Shown here in pieces: positions 1 to 9,403 of a stretch of 61,496 bases of DNA (its first letter is position 1; each line of letters opens with the position of its first letter). The position numbers were made by a program, and so were the translations under genes. The DNA comes from Salinarimonas sp. (GTDB lineage: Bacteria > Pseudomonadota > Alphaproteobacteria > Rhizobiales > Beijerinckiaceae). The notes below the pieces were generated by a model. It made no database searches, was not told the origin of the DNA, and was given only the letters and a program-made list of their open reading frames with translations. Location: assembly GCA_020832565.1 (NCBI GenBank), contig JAFIEI010000019.1:1-61496 (forward strand), read 5' to 3'.

Positions 1-26
1 GAAACAAGGGCGGAACGAACCACCCC

Positions 27-80
27 ATGAAGCTCGCGCCGGATCTCCCTCCCCTCAGGGGAGGGATTAAGGGTGGGGTA
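27..80 (+). repeat. Interspersed palindromic repeat, copy 1
   Basis: The core is a perfect inverted repeat, TCCCTCCCC (46-54) and GGGGAGGGA (58-66), around a TCA loop. It is followed by the tail ATTAAGGGTGGGGT and preceded by an ATGAAGCTCGC-like segment. The same layout recurs at 24.9-25.1 kb and 40.1 kb. With copy 2 in opposite orientation it forms an inverted pair of the REP/BIME kind downstream of putA. Confidence 0.8.
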
Positions 81-125
81 ACCCCGCGTGATGCCATGCC
101 CGGCGGCGATGCGTTTGCGGCCGCT

Positions 126-161
126 GCACCCCACCCCTGCCCCTCCCCTGAGGGGAGGGAA
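126..161 (-). repeat. Interspersed palindromic repeat, copy 2 (inverted)
   Basis: CCCTCCCC (141-148), loop TGA, GGGGAGGG (152-159). The ACCCCACCCC tail lies on the left, so this copy is inverted relative to copy 1. The two G-rich tails face each other and could pair into a long hairpin. Apart from this pair and a short direct repeat GAAACAAGGG (1-10 and 186-195), nothing else is seen in the first 238 bases. Confidence 0.75.
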
Positions 162-238
162 AGGCGTGCTATATCAACCGCTTGCGAAACAAGGGGGCAG
201 AGCGATAAACTCACCCCGTCGATACTCTCGCCGCAGCG

Positions 239-3200
239 TCAATCATCCATGGCGATCAGCGCCGCGTTCCCGCCCGCCGCCGCCGTGTTGATGGTGATGG
301 TCTGCTCGGTGCCGAAGCGGGTGAGATAGTGCGGGCCGCCGGCCTTTGGGCCGGTTCCGGAGAGACCGTTGCCACCGAAGGGCTGGACGCCGACCACGGC
401 GCCGATCATGTTGCGGTTGGCGTAGACATTGCCGATGGCAAGGCGGTTCGCGACCTTCTCGACGACGCTTTCGATGCGCGTATGCAGTCCGAGCGTCAGG
501 CCGTAGCCCTTGGCCTCGATCGCATCGAGCACCTTGTCGAGTTCGGATGCCTTGTAGCGCACGACGTGCAGGATCGGGCCAAAGACCTCGACCGTGAGAT
601 CCTCCGCCTTGCCGAGTTCGAACATGTGCGGCGCGACGAAGGTGCCGCGTGCGGGCGCCTCCCCGGCATAATGCACGGCCTTCGCCTCGCGCTTCATGCG
701 CGCGATATGCGCCTCGAGATTACCCTTCGCCTCGGCATCGATCACCGGGCCCACATGGATGGCGAAATCGCTCGGATCACCCAATGCGAGCTCCTGCGCC
801 GCACCGGCGATCATCTCGATCATCTTGTCCGCGACATCCTCCTGCACGAACATAAGGCGCAGAGCCGAGCAGCGCTGGCCGGCGGAGCGGAACGCGCTCA
901 TGATCACATCGTCGGCGACCTGCTCCGGCAGGGCCGTGGCATCGACGATCATGGCGTTGATACCACCCGTTTCCGCGATCAGCGGGGTGATCGGCCCATC
1001 CTTGCCGGCGAGTGTGCGGTTGATCAACCTCGCCACCTCGGTCGAACCGGTGAAGACCACGCCGTCGATCTTCTCATGCCCCACGAGCCGCGCGCCGATG
1101 CGCCCGTCACCGAGAATCAGATGCAGCGCCGAATGCGGGATACCGGCCTCGTACATCAGCGAAACGGTCTCGGCTGCAACCAGCGGCGTCTGTTCGGCCG
1201 GCTTGGCGACGACCGCGTTTCCGCTCACCAGAGCCGCGACGATCTGGCCGGTGAAGATGGCGAGCGGGAAATTCCACGGCGAGATCGCGACGAAGACGCC
1301 GCGCCCGCGCATGCGCAGCCGGTTCGATTCACCGGTCGGCCCCGGCAGTTCCTCGCCGTCGCCGTAGAGCCGGCGCGCCTCGATGGCGTAATAGCGGCAG
1401 AAATCCACGGCTTCCCGCAGCTCCGCCATGGCATCGTCGATGGTCTTGCCGGCCTCGGCCTGCAGGAGATGGAGCAGCCGCGCGCGACGCTCCTCCATGA
1501 GATCGGCAAAGCGCTCCAGTGCCTTGGCACGCTTGTCCGCGGGCGTGGCGTCCCAGGAACGGAAGCCGGCGCGAGCGGCGGCCACCGCCTTGTCGGCGAG
1601 CGCTTCATCCGCCTCCTCGACCGTGCCGACGCGGGTTTCGCCATCGACGGGCGAGACGCAGGCGCGGCTGTTCCCGCGCGCCTTCTTGCCGTCGATGATC
1701 GAGACGGCCTCCGCCGGCGCCTTGCCGGCCTCGCCCATCTGAGCGCGCAGCTTTGCGACCGCATCCCGGTCGCCGAATTCGACACCGGCTGAATTGCGGC
1801 GCTCGGCCCCGTAGAGATCGAGCGGTAGCGGCAGGGTGGAGTGACGGGCCTGATCGGGAGTCCTGATCAGCTCGGAGGGGCGCTGCAGCAGCGATTCGAT
1901 CGTTACGTTCGGATCACCCGCGACCGATACGAAGGAGGAATTGGCACCATTCTCCAGAAGCCGGCGCACGAGATAGGCGAGCAGATCGCTGTGCCCGCCG
2001 ACCGGCGCATAGGTCCGGCAGCCGAGCCCCTGGCGCTGCTTCAACAGATGGCCGTAGAGCTGCTCACCCATGCCGTGGAGACGCTGGAATTCGTAGCCCT
2101 CGTCATCACCAGCCATCGCGATGATCTCGGCCACCGTCAGCGCGTTATGCGTCGCAAATTGCGGAAAAATGCGCGGGCGAAGCGCCAGCATCTGCTCGGC
2201 GCAGGCGATGTAGTTGAGATCCGTCATCGCCTTGCGCGTGAAGACGGGGTAGTCGTCGAGGCCACGTTCCTGGGCGCGTTTGACCTCGGTATCCCAATAG
2301 GCTCCCTTGACGAGCCGCACCATCAGCTTGCGGTCATGGCGCTCGGCGAGCTCCGCAATATGGTCGATCACCGCGCGGGCGCGCTTCTGATAGGCTTGGA
2401 TCGCCAGCCCGAACCCGCCCCAGTCGGCCAGTGACGGATCGGCGATCACCGCATCGATCACGTCGAGCGAAAGCTCCAGCCGGTCGGCTTCCTCGGCATC
2501 AATGGTGAAATTCAGATCAAAACCCTTGGCCTTACGCGCAAGATCGATGACCTGCGGCACGAGCTCCTCGAGCACCTTCTCGCGATTGAGCGCCTCGTAG
2601 CGCGGGTGTAGCGCCGAGAGCTTCACGGAGATACCGGGGCGCTCCGGCAGCGGGCGGTTGCCGGCAATGCGGCCGATCGTGTCGATGGCATGGGCGTAGC
2701 TGTCGAAGTATTTCTTCGCATCCTTGCGGGTGCGCGCCCCCTCCCCGAGCATGTCGAAGGAATAGCGATAGACCCGCCCCTTGGGCGATTGCGCGCGCTT
2801 GAGCGCTTCCTCGATGGTCTGCCCCAGCACGAAGTGATTGCCCATGATGCGCATGGCCTGGCGCGTCGCCGTGCGCACCGTCGGCACGCCGAGGCGCTTC
2901 GTCATCTGCCGCAGGATACCCTCCGGGGTCTCGCCGGGCTGGATCACGCGGGCGGTCATGCCGAGCGCCCATGCGGAGGCGTTGACGAGGAAGGCGCCGG
3001 ACTTGGTCTCGTGATGGGCGAAATCGCCCTGGCCGAGCTTGTCCTCGATCAACTGGTCCGCCGTGCGTGAATCGGGCACGCGCAAGAGCGCCTCGGCCAG
3101 CACCATCAGCGCGAGGCCCTCGCGGGTGGAGAGCGCATATTCCTGCAGCATGTCCTCGATGCTGCCGAAGCCGCCCGCTTCGTTGCGGATCGCCATGATC

Positions 3201-3340
3201 ATGCCGCGCGCGAGATTATCGACACGTTGCCGGGTACGGGCATCAGGCGCGCGCCGGCCCAGCAGGCGACGCGCAAGAACCTGATCATCCTCCGCATAGG
3301 GCGCGGCAAAGCTGTTGGTGGCGGGGGTCACGGCATCCAT
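239..3340 (-). CDS. putA: Bifunctional proline dehydrogenase / L-glutamate-5-semialdehyde dehydrogenase PutA
   Basis: This 1033-residue enzyme oxidises proline to pyrroline-5-carboxylate (FAD, quinone-linked) and then to glutamate (NAD). The N-terminal half carries the proline dehydrogenase barrel (ISVKLSALHPRYE, MVRLVKGAYWDTE). The C-terminal half carries the aldehyde dehydrogenase with the SPWNFPLAIF motif, the catalytic Glu in AETGG and the Cys in GQRCSAL. An ATG 31 codons further upstream is in frame, but I prefer the ATG at 3340 because it begins the conserved N-terminus and leaves room for a promoter. There is no N-terminal ribbon-helix-helix domain, so this PutA is unlikely to regulate itself. 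The divergent Lrp-type gene probably does. Confidence 0.96.
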   Translation of the reverse strand: MDAVTPATNSFAAPYAEDDQVLARRLLGRRAPDARTRQRVDNLARGMIMAIRNEAGGFGSIEDMLQEYALSTREGLALMVLAEALLRVPDSRTADQLIEDKLGQGDFAHHETKSGAFLVNASAWALGMTARVIQPGETPEGILRQMTKRLGVPTVRTATRQAMRIMGNHFVLGQTIEEALKRAQSPKGRVYRYSFDMLGEGARTRKDAKKYFDSYAHAIDTIGRIAGNRPLPERPGISVKLSALHPRYEALNREKVLEELVPQVIDLARKAKGFDLNFTIDAEEADRLELSLDVIDAVIADPSLADWGGFGLAIQAYQKRARAVIDHIAELAERHDRKLMVRLVKGAYWDTEVKRAQERGLDDYPVFTRKAMTDLNYIACAEQMLALRPRIFPQFATHNALTVAEIIAMAGDDEGYEFQRLHGMGEQLYGHLLKQRQGLGCRTYAPVGGHSDLLAYLVRRLLENGANSSFVSVAGDPNVTIESLLQRPSELIRTPDQARHSTLPLPLDLYGAERRNSAGVEFGDRDAVAKLRAQMGEAGKAPAEAVSIIDGKKARGNSRACVSPVDGETRVGTVEEADEALADKAVAAARAGFRSWDATPADKRAKALERFADLMEERRARLLHLLQAEAGKTIDDAMAELREAVDFCRYYAIEARRLYGDGEELPGPTGESNRLRMRGRGVFVAISPWNFPLAIFTGQIVAALVSGNAVVAKPAEQTPLVAAETVSLMYEAGIPHSALHLILGDGRIGARLVGHEKIDGVVFTGSTEVARLINRTLAGKDGPITPLIAETGGINAMIVDATALPEQVADDVIMSAFRSAGQRCSALRLMFVQEDVADKMIEMIAGAAQELALGDPSDFAIHVGPVIDAEAKGNLEAHIARMKREAKAVHYAGEAPARGTFVAPHMFELGKAEDLTVEVFGPILHVVRYKASELDKVLDAIEAKGYGLTLGLHTRIESVVEKVANRLAIGNVYANRNMIGAVVGVQPFGGNGLSGTGPKAGGPHYLTRFGTEQTITINTAAAGGNAALIAMDD

Positions 3341-3477
3341 ACGAGTCACTCCGTTGCGGCAAGCAGACCGTAAAGCGTCAACAGCCTGCAGAATAACGGG
3401 TTCCGATCCGCGTATCGATCGGATTATTTGCAAAGTATCCGTAGAAAATCCGGAAAAATTGACATATAAACGGATTC
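3341..3477. promoter_or_regulatory. putA/putR divergent promoter region with repeated ATCCG/CGGAT motifs
   Basis: The 5-mer ATCCG, or its complement CGGAT, occurs at 3406, 3420, 3437, 3448 and 3471. Several spacings are close to whole helical turns (31, 11 and 23 bp), as expected for an Lrp-family octamer array. A TATAAA at 3465-3470 lies directly before the putR ATG, and no Shine-Dalgarno is visible, so the putR transcript may be leaderless. Binding by PutR is inferred. Confidence 0.5.
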
Positions 3478-3939
3478 ATGACGGAAATTGATCGTACCGA
3501 CCGGCGCATCCTGCAGGAACTCCAGCGCGATGGACGCCTTGCCAATGTCGAGCTCGCAGAACGAATCGGCCTCTCCCCGACATCGACCGGCGAGCGCCTG
3601 CGCCGGCTGCAGAAGGACGGCGTCATCACGGGGTTTGGTGCGCGGCTTGAGCCCGAGAAACTCGGTCTGGGGCTACTCGTCTTCGTCGAGGTCTCCCTCG
3701 ACAAGACGACGCCCGACGTATTCGAGCGTTTTGCCGAAGCCGTCAGGCGTGCGCCGGAGGTGCTGGAATGCCATATGGTCGCGGGTGGCTTCGATTATCT
3801 GATCAAAACGCGTTTCGGTACGATGGGCGCCTATCGCCGGTTTCTCGGCGAGGGCCTGCTCTCGCTGCCCGGCGTGCGTGAAACGCGGACATATGCGGTC
3901 ATGGAAGAAGTCAAGACGGATGGACCGCTGCCGGTCTGA
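3478..3939 (+). CDS. putR: Lrp/AsnC-family regulator, probable proline catabolism activator PutR
   Basis: A 153-residue protein with the normal Lrp layout. An N-terminal winged helix (DRRILQELQRDGRLANVELA, then LSPTSTGERLRRLQKDG) is followed by an alpha/beta RAM ligand-binding domain from about residue 65 (LLVFVEVSLDK, MVAGGFDYLIKTRF). It is divergent from putA with 137 bases between them, the arrangement in which alphaproteobacterial PutR activates putA in response to proline. The function is inferred from this pairing; the family itself is clear. Confidence 0.9.
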   Translation: MTEIDRTDRRILQELQRDGRLANVELAERIGLSPTSTGERLRRLQKDGVITGFGARLEPEKLGLGLLVFVEVSLDKTTPDVFERFAEAVRRAPEVLECHMVAGGFDYLIKTRFGTMGAYRRFLGEGLLSLPGVRETRTYAVMEEVKTDGPLPV

Positions 3940-4102
3940 TCTCAGGGCGTGGTGGGCCGAATCGGCGATGCGCGAGGAGCGGCGAGTGTTGCAGGGACCG
4001 CACAGCGCACGGATGCGCGTTCGGCTAAAGTGAGGGCGATTCGAAGGCGAAAAAGTGTCTTGCGCAACGCAGGCACCTCCAACACGAAACCATTGCGAGT
4101 CC

Positions 4103-5332
4103 ATGGCGCGTAACCAGCGAAAACCCGTAGATCCGGTGCTCTCGGCCGCCGCCATGCTGCGCCGAGTCGGCTTCATGCTGTTGCTGATGGCATTGCCGAT
4201 CTTTGCCATGATCTCGCGTCGCGCCGTGGTGCTGATCATGCCGATTGGGGTATCACTGATCATCATTGCCGCACTGATCGATGGCGGGCACCGCCCTGTT
4301 GGCCAAGTGAACCAGCGCTTTGCCGCATCGCCGCCGGTTCTCGCGACCCTGGTGCTCGCAATCTGGATTGCCATGAGCCTGATCTGGACGCCCTATCAGG
4401 ATCCGGCGATCAACCGCGCCATCAGCCTCTTTGCAACGACGGCCCTCGGCCTCGCCGGTTACTACGCCATGCCCGAACGAATGCGTTCGGCCAATCTCTA
4501 CCTCTTGCCGATCGGGGTGGCGGGCGCCGCGGTCACAGGAGCGTTGATCGCTCTGGCGACGACACGCGGCGAGATCCCGGGTATCGCGCCGGTAGCGCTC
4601 GAGCGTGGAATGGCGCTTGCGGTTCTCGCCGCATGGCCGGCAGCGGCATGGATGCATTCGCGCGGGCGCGATGCGCAGGCTTTGACGGTCGCGGCGGCGA
4701 TCGGGCTGATGAGCTTGCTGGCACCGTCCTGGTTGCCCCTGATCGCCTTTGTCGCAGGCGCCCTCGTCTGGGGTCTGGCCGCTTCCTACCCGCGCGCCAT
4801 GACGGCAATCCTCGCCACCGGAACCGCCGTGGCGATAATTTCCGCTCCGCTCTTCGCCTTCATCGCGACGCCGCTGGGTACCGGGGCAGCGGGAAGCGCG
4901 ATTGATGCGCTCGGAATCTGGCGTGGGATCATTCTGGATGACCCGCTGCGGGTCGTCACCGGCTACGGACTCGAAGCCGTGCAGCGCTCCCGAATGGCGG
5001 GCGAGTTGCCGTGGAATGCGCCGAATTCACTACTTTTCGAGCTCTGGTACGAGCTCGGGATCGTGGGTGCGGTGGCAATCGCGATCGGGCTTGCCGGCGC
5101 CGTGAGAGCCGCCGCACGCCGGCAGCCCATTCTCATACCGGGCGGGCTGGCCTGTTTTGCATCCGCCTTCACCTTCGCCGCTTTCGGAATCGCGAGCACG
5201 CAGATGTGGTGGATCACTGGCCTGATTGTCATCGCGCTGGCCTTCGTTGCCGTGACGCGCGGCCAGTTTCGCACGCGCCGCCCGAAAATGGTGTTTCCCA
5301 ACCGGGCGGGGGTCGAGGAATCGACCCCCTGA
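4103..5332 (+). CDS. O-antigen ligase / Wzy-like polytopic membrane protein
   Basis: A 409-residue protein with roughly ten hydrophobic segments spread over its length. Near residue 315 it has a PNSLLFELWYELGIVG segment, which resembles the signature before the last helices of the O-antigen ligase/polymerase superfamily. A start 16 codons upstream (4055) is possible, but MARNQRKP at 4103 gives a normal short basic N-terminus. No glycan-synthesis genes lie nearby, so the substrate is unknown. It is convergent with the peptide transporter operon and only 10 bases from it. Confidence 0.65.
   Translation: MARNQRKPVDPVLSAAAMLRRVGFMLLLMALPIFAMISRRAVVLIMPIGVSLIIIAALIDGGHRPVGQVNQRFAASPPVLATLVLAIWIAMSLIWTPYQDPAINRAISLFATTALGLAGYYAMPERMRSANLYLLPIGVAGAAVTGALIALATTRGEIPGIAPVALERGMALAVLAAWPAAAWMHSRGRDAQALTVAAAIGLMSLLAPSWLPLIAFVAGALVWGLAASYPRAMTAILATGTAVAIISAPLFAFIATPLGTGAAGSAIDALGIWRGIILDDPLRVVTGYGLEAVQRSRMAGELPWNAPNSLLFELWYELGIVGAVAIAIGLAGAVRAAARRQPILIPGGLACFASAFTFAAFGIASTQMWWITGLIVIALAFVAVTRGQFRTRRPKMVFPNRAGVEESTP
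5308..5329 (+). terminator. GNRA-loop hairpin overlapping the end of the ligase-like gene
   Basis: GGGGGTCGA (5308-5316), loop GGAA, TCGACCCCC (5321-5329) form a perfect 9-bp stem that abuts the TGA stop. No T-run follows. It is either a bidirectional terminator between convergent genes or a stem protecting the 3' end. Confidence 0.45.
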
Positions 5333-5342
5333 TCCGCATACG

Positions 5343-6389
5343 TCAGGCTGCCGAGCTCTGCATGCGCAGCTTCTCCACCTCGCCGGCCAGACGCCCCTCC
5401 TCGACCGCATGGCAACGCACATCGATCTCGCCGGAAAGCGTCGTGACACCCGGCGCCTCCCTCTGACAGCGCTCGTTCGCGAAGGGACAGCGGGGATGGA
5501 AATGACAACCCGAAGGAGGCGAAATCGGGCTCGGCACCTCGCCACCGACCGGGATGCGCTTGCGTCCGGTCATTTCGAGATCAGGGATCGCATCGAGCAG
5601 CATGCGGGTATAGGGGTGCTGCGGATTCTTGAAGATCTCCCGCGCCGGCCCGACTTCCACCAGGCGCCCGAGATACATCACGCCCAGATAATCCGCGATG
5701 TGGTAGACCACGGCCAGATCGTGACTGATGAAGAGATAGGACAGCCCGAGCTCGCGTTGTAGATCCTTCATGAGATTCAGGATCTGCGCCTGGACCGAGA
5801 CATCGAGCGCCGAGGTCGGCTCGTCGCATACGAGGAACTCGGGCTCGGAGGCGAGCGCGCGGGCGATCGAGATGCGCTGGCGCTGACCGCCGGAGAATTC
5901 GTGGGGGAACTTTTCGCCATCGCGCGCCGAAAGCTTGACGCGTTCCAGGTTCTGCGCAACCCGGCGGGAAATCTCGCGCTCGTCGCGTGCTATGCCATGC
6001 GCGCGGATCGGTTCCGCAATGATGTCATACACGCGCCAGCGCGGATTGAGCGAGGCGAACGGATCCTGGAAGATCATCTGGAACCGCCGACGCAGCCCGG
6101 CCATTTCCTTGCGTGAATGCTTGGCCGCCATGTCATGGCCGTCGAAGACGACCTTGCCCGTGGTCGGCTCGTAGAGCCCCACCACGAGACGCGCCACGGT
6201 GGATTTTCCGCAGCCACTCTCCCCGACGAGCGAGAGCGTCTTGCCCTTGGGAATGGAAAACTTGACGCGGTCGACGGCGCGGAGCGTGGCCCGCCCTTCA
6301 CGGCGCACCAACCGCCGCAGCAGCGGGGCGGAGACGTCGAAGTACTTGGAGAGGTCTTCGACCTCGAGAATCGGCTTTTCGATTGTCAT
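5343..6389 (-). CDS. Oligopeptide/dipeptide ABC transporter ATP-binding protein (DppF/OppF-like)
   Basis: A 348-residue ATPase for a peptide importer. Walker A is GESGCGKSTVARL, the signature is FSGGQRQRISIARAL, and Walker B is EFLVCDEPTSALD. The C-terminal oligopeptide domain has the Cys-rich CHFHPRCPFANERC segment that can carry an Fe-S cluster in this subfamily. It is the last gene of the substrate-binding protein, permease, permease, ATPase, ATPase operon and starts 9 bases after the preceding ATPase. The peptide or other ligand cannot be told from the ATPase. Confidence 0.93.
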   Translation of the reverse strand: MTIEKPILEVEDLSKYFDVSAPLLRRLVRREGRATLRAVDRVKFSIPKGKTLSLVGESGCGKSTVARLVVGLYEPTTGKVVFDGHDMAAKHSRKEMAGLRRRFQMIFQDPFASLNPRWRVYDIIAEPIRAHGIARDEREISRRVAQNLERVKLSARDGEKFPHEFSGGQRQRISIARALASEPEFLVCDEPTSALDVSVQAQILNLMKDLQRELGLSYLFISHDLAVVYHIADYLGVMYLGRLVEVGPAREIFKNPQHPYTRMLLDAIPDLEMTGRKRIPVGGEVPSPISPPSGCHFHPRCPFANERCQREAPGVTTLSGEIDVRCHAVEEGRLAGEVEKLRMQSSAA

Positions 6390-6398
6390 GGGTCGGTC

Positions 6399-7400
6399 CT
6401 ATTCCGCAGCCTCTGTCTTCTTCGCGCTGGCAGGATCGTGCAGCCAGCAAGCGGCACGTGAGGTGCCGACATCGATGAGATCGGGCCGCTCCACGCGGCA
6501 TCGGTCGAAGACTTCGGGGCAGCGCGGATTGAAAGCGCATCCCCGCGGGATCTCCGTCAGACGCGGCATCGAACCCTCGATCTGGGAAAGACGTTCGAGA
6601 TCGTGCCCGACCACCGGGATCGAACCCATCAACCCCTTGGTATAGGGATGCTTGGCGTTCTTGATCACGTCCTTGACCGGACCGATCTCTGCAATACGCC
6701 CGGCATACATAACCGCCACCCGATCAGCAGTCTCGGCGATGACGCCCATATCGTGGGTGATCAGCATGACCGCCGCGCCATGGTCTTCACACAGCCGCTT
6801 GAGCAGCTTGATGATCTGCGCCTGGATCGACACGTCGAGCGCCGTGGTCGGCTCGTCGGCGATGATCATGCGCGGATTGACGCACAGGGCAAGCGCGATC
6901 ACCACGCGCTGGCGCATCCCGCCAGAGAACTGGTGCGGATACTGGTCGATACGCTTTTCCGGGGCCGGAATGCCGACTTCCGCGAGCAGATCGATCGCCT
7001 GCTTGCGTGCCTGGCTGTCCGAGACGTTCTGGTGGGTCTGGATCGTTTCCGTAAGCTGCCGCCCGACCGTATAGAGCGGGTTGAGCGAGGTCAGCGGATC
7101 CTGGAAGACCATGCCGATACGCTTGCCGCGCACCCGGCGCATGGCCTCCGGAGAGAGATTGTCGATCCTCTCGCCATCCAGCAGCACCTCACCGCCGGCG
7201 ATACGGCCGGGAGGTTCGAGCAGGCCGATCACTGCCGAGCCCGTCATCGACTTGCCGGCACCGGATTCGCCGACGACACCGAGAACCTCGCCTTCGTTCA
7301 CTGTGAACGAGACGTCGTCGACGGCGACGAGATTGCCGCGCCGGTTGGGAAATTCGACCCGAAGGTTCCTGACCTCGAGGACCGGTTTCTTGTTGCTCAC
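6399..7400 (-). CDS. Oligopeptide/dipeptide ABC transporter ATP-binding protein (DppD/OppD-like)
   Basis: A 333-residue ATPase pairing with the downstream one. Walker A is GESGAGKSMTGSAV, the signature is FSGGMRQRVVIAL, and Walker B is RMIIADEPTTALD. The C-terminal segment CAFNPRCPEVFDRC matches the oligopeptide domain. I place the start at a GTG at 7400, just after a strong GAGGAGG ribosome-binding site and 10 bases beyond the stop of the preceding permease. The longer open frame to 7469 would overlap that permease and lacks a comparable site. Confidence 0.92.
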   Translation of the reverse strand: MSNKKPVLEVRNLRVEFPNRRGNLVAVDDVSFTVNEGEVLGVVGESGAGKSMTGSAVIGLLEPPGRIAGGEVLLDGERIDNLSPEAMRRVRGKRIGMVFQDPLTSLNPLYTVGRQLTETIQTHQNVSDSQARKQAIDLLAEVGIPAPEKRIDQYPHQFSGGMRQRVVIALALCVNPRMIIADEPTTALDVSIQAQIIKLLKRLCEDHGAAVMLITHDMGVIAETADRVAVMYAGRIAEIGPVKDVIKNAKHPYTKGLMGSIPVVGHDLERLSQIEGSMPRLTEIPRGCAFNPRCPEVFDRCRVERPDLIDVGTSRAACWLHDPASAKKTEAAE

Positions 7401-7410
7401 GGCTTCCTCC

Positions 7411-8385
7411 TCAGCGCAGTTTCGGGTTGAGCGCGTCGCGCAGCCAGTCGCCCAGCAGATTGACGGCAAGGACCAGGATCACCAGCATCACGCCGGGGAA
7501 GATCGACATCCACCACTCACCGGAGAAGAGGAAGTCGTTGCCGATACGGATCAGCGTTCCCAGTGACGGGTTGGTCGGCGGCACGCCCACGCCCAGGAAC
7601 GACAGGGTCGCTTCGGTCAGGATGGCGACGGCCAGCGAGAGCGTCGCGATCACGAGGACCGGCCCCATCACGTTGGGAAGAACATGCCGGATCATGATCA
7701 GGAGCGGATGGATGCCAATAACCTTGGCGGCCTGAACGTATTCCTTGTTCTTCTCCACCAGCGTCGACCCGCGGACCGTTCGTGCGAAATTCACCCATAG
7801 TGACGCCGCGATCGCGAGGATGATCACGTAGATCTTGAAATCGGCCCGCGCCTGCGAACTCATCATGGTCGAGGCGATGCCGTCGATCATCAGCGCGATC
7901 AGGATCGCGGGGAAGGTCAGCTGGACGTCGGCGATACGCATGATCACCGCATCGATCCAGCCACCGAAATAGCCGCTCAGGAGCCCCATGATCGTGCCCA
8001 CGAGCGCGGCCAGGATTACGCCCGAAAAGCCCACGAGCAGCGAGATCCGCAGGCCGAAGATGATGGCCGACAGGACGTCACGGCCCTGGTCATCCGTGCC
8101 GAGCAGGTATTCCGCCTCGCCTCCCGGTGACCAGGCCGGCGGCTTGTAGGCGTCCATCAGATTGAGCGAGCGCAGGTCGTAGGTGTCGTAGGGCGCCACC
8201 CATGGCGCGAATATCGCGGCAAAGAACATCGCCATGGTGATGACGAAGGCGAGGATCGTCAGCGGCGAACGGCTGAAGCTGTAGAAGACGTCGCCGTCGA
8301 AGAAGCCCTTGGTATTCTCGTAGAAGCGGCGCCACATACGCGGCGACGAGGCCGGCATATCGGGGCTGGTGCGGGTCGGTTGCAT
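7411..8385 (-). CDS. Peptide ABC transporter permease (DppC/OppC-like)
   Basis: A 324-residue inner-membrane permease of the binding-protein-dependent type. The N-terminal OppC_N region (residues about 20-70) has one membrane segment. The permease domain from about residue 110 carries the EAA loop (YVQAAKVIGIHPLLIMIRHVLPN) that contacts the ATPases. It lies 14 bases downstream of its DppB partner in one operon. Confidence 0.93.
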   Translation of the reverse strand: MQPTRTSPDMPASSPRMWRRFYENTKGFFDGDVFYSFSRSPLTILAFVITMAMFFAAIFAPWVAPYDTYDLRSLNLMDAYKPPAWSPGGEAEYLLGTDDQGRDVLSAIIFGLRISLLVGFSGVILAALVGTIMGLLSGYFGGWIDAVIMRIADVQLTFPAILIALMIDGIASTMMSSQARADFKIYVIILAIAASLWVNFARTVRGSTLVEKNKEYVQAAKVIGIHPLLIMIRHVLPNVMGPVLVIATLSLAVAILTEATLSFLGVGVPPTNPSLGTLIRIGNDFLFSGEWWMSIFPGVMLVILVLAVNLLGDWLRDALNPKLR

Positions 8386-8399
8386 GACAGGTCTCCTCC

Positions 8400-9383
8400 T
8401 CAGTGCGCACCAGCCGTCCGCTCGATCCGCAGCCGCGGATCGACGACGTAGTAGAGCAGGTCGACGACGAGATTGATGATGACGAAGAACAGCGCCACCA
8501 GAACGAGATAGCTGGACATGATCGGGATATCACCGAAATTGATTGCCTGGATGATCAGGAGCCCCATTCCCGGCCACTGGAAAACGGTCTCGGTGATGAT
8601 CGAGAACGCCAGCAGAGCACCGATCTGCAGCCCCATGATGGTGATCACCGGGACGAGGGTATTCTTCAGGGCATGGCCGAAATTGATCGAACGCTGCCGC
8701 AGGCCACGCGCCTTCGCGAACTTGATGTAGTCGGTACGCAGCACTTCGAGCATCTCGGCGCGAACGAGGCGCATGATCAGGGTGAGCTGGAACAACGCGA
8801 GCGTGATAGCAGGCAGGATAAGATGGCTCCAGCCGCGCGCCGTCAGAAGACTCGTCTCCCAGTTCCCGATATTCGTAAGTCCGCCTCGCCCGAATGTCGG
8901 TAGCCAGCCGAGCGTGACCCCGAACAACAATATGAGCAGGATACCGATCAGGAAGGTGGGTAGCGAGATGCCGATGAGCGAGACCGTCAGGAATATCTTC
9001 GACAGGAACGAGTTTCGCTTGAGTCCGGTATAGACACCCATTGGTACGCCGACGAAGACCGCGATCAATGCCGAGACCGCGACCAGTTCCAGCGTCGCGG
9101 GCAACCGCTGCGCGATCAGATCGCTGACCGGGCGGCCCATGCGATAGGACTGGCCGAATTCGCCCTGGACGGCATTGCCGACCCACTTGGTAAACTGTAC
9201 CGGGATCGGATCGTTGAGGCCAAGCGTTTCGCGCGCTGCCAGACGCTGTTCAGCGGTCGCCTCCGGGCCGAGCATGTTGTTGACCGGATCGCCAACGAAC
9301 TGAAACAGCGAAAACGAGATCATGGCGACCGTGAGCATGACGAAGACCGCCTGCACCAGTCGTTGGACGATGAAATCGAGCAT
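8400..9383 (-). CDS. Peptide ABC transporter permease (DppB/OppB-like)
   Basis: A 327-residue permease with the usual N-terminal helix (LVQAVFVMLTVAMISFSLFQ), the periplasmic GDPVNNMLG loop and the EAA loop (DYIKFAKARGLRQRSINFGH). It forms the heterodimeric channel with the following DppC-like protein. It is separated from the binding-protein gene by 157 bases containing several hairpins, which suggests different expression levels of the two parts of the operon. Confidence 0.93.
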   Translation of the reverse strand: MLDFIVQRLVQAVFVMLTVAMISFSLFQFVGDPVNNMLGPEATAEQRLAARETLGLNDPIPVQFTKWVGNAVQGEFGQSYRMGRPVSDLIAQRLPATLELVAVSALIAVFVGVPMGVYTGLKRNSFLSKIFLTVSLIGISLPTFLIGILLILLFGVTLGWLPTFGRGGLTNIGNWETSLLTARGWSHLILPAITLALFQLTLIMRLVRAEMLEVLRTDYIKFAKARGLRQRSINFGHALKNTLVPVITIMGLQIGALLAFSIITETVFQWPGMGLLIIQAINFGDIPIMSSYLVLVALFFVIINLVVDLLYYVVDPRLRIERTAGAH

Positions 9384-9403
9384 CGGGGTACCCTTGAGAG
9401 CCT

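Noticed and set aside
329-1792. Long plus-strand open frame of 487 codons opposite putA
   Set aside because: It is a high-GC shadow of putA on the other strand, with no recognisable domain and no independent ribosome-binding site or promoter.
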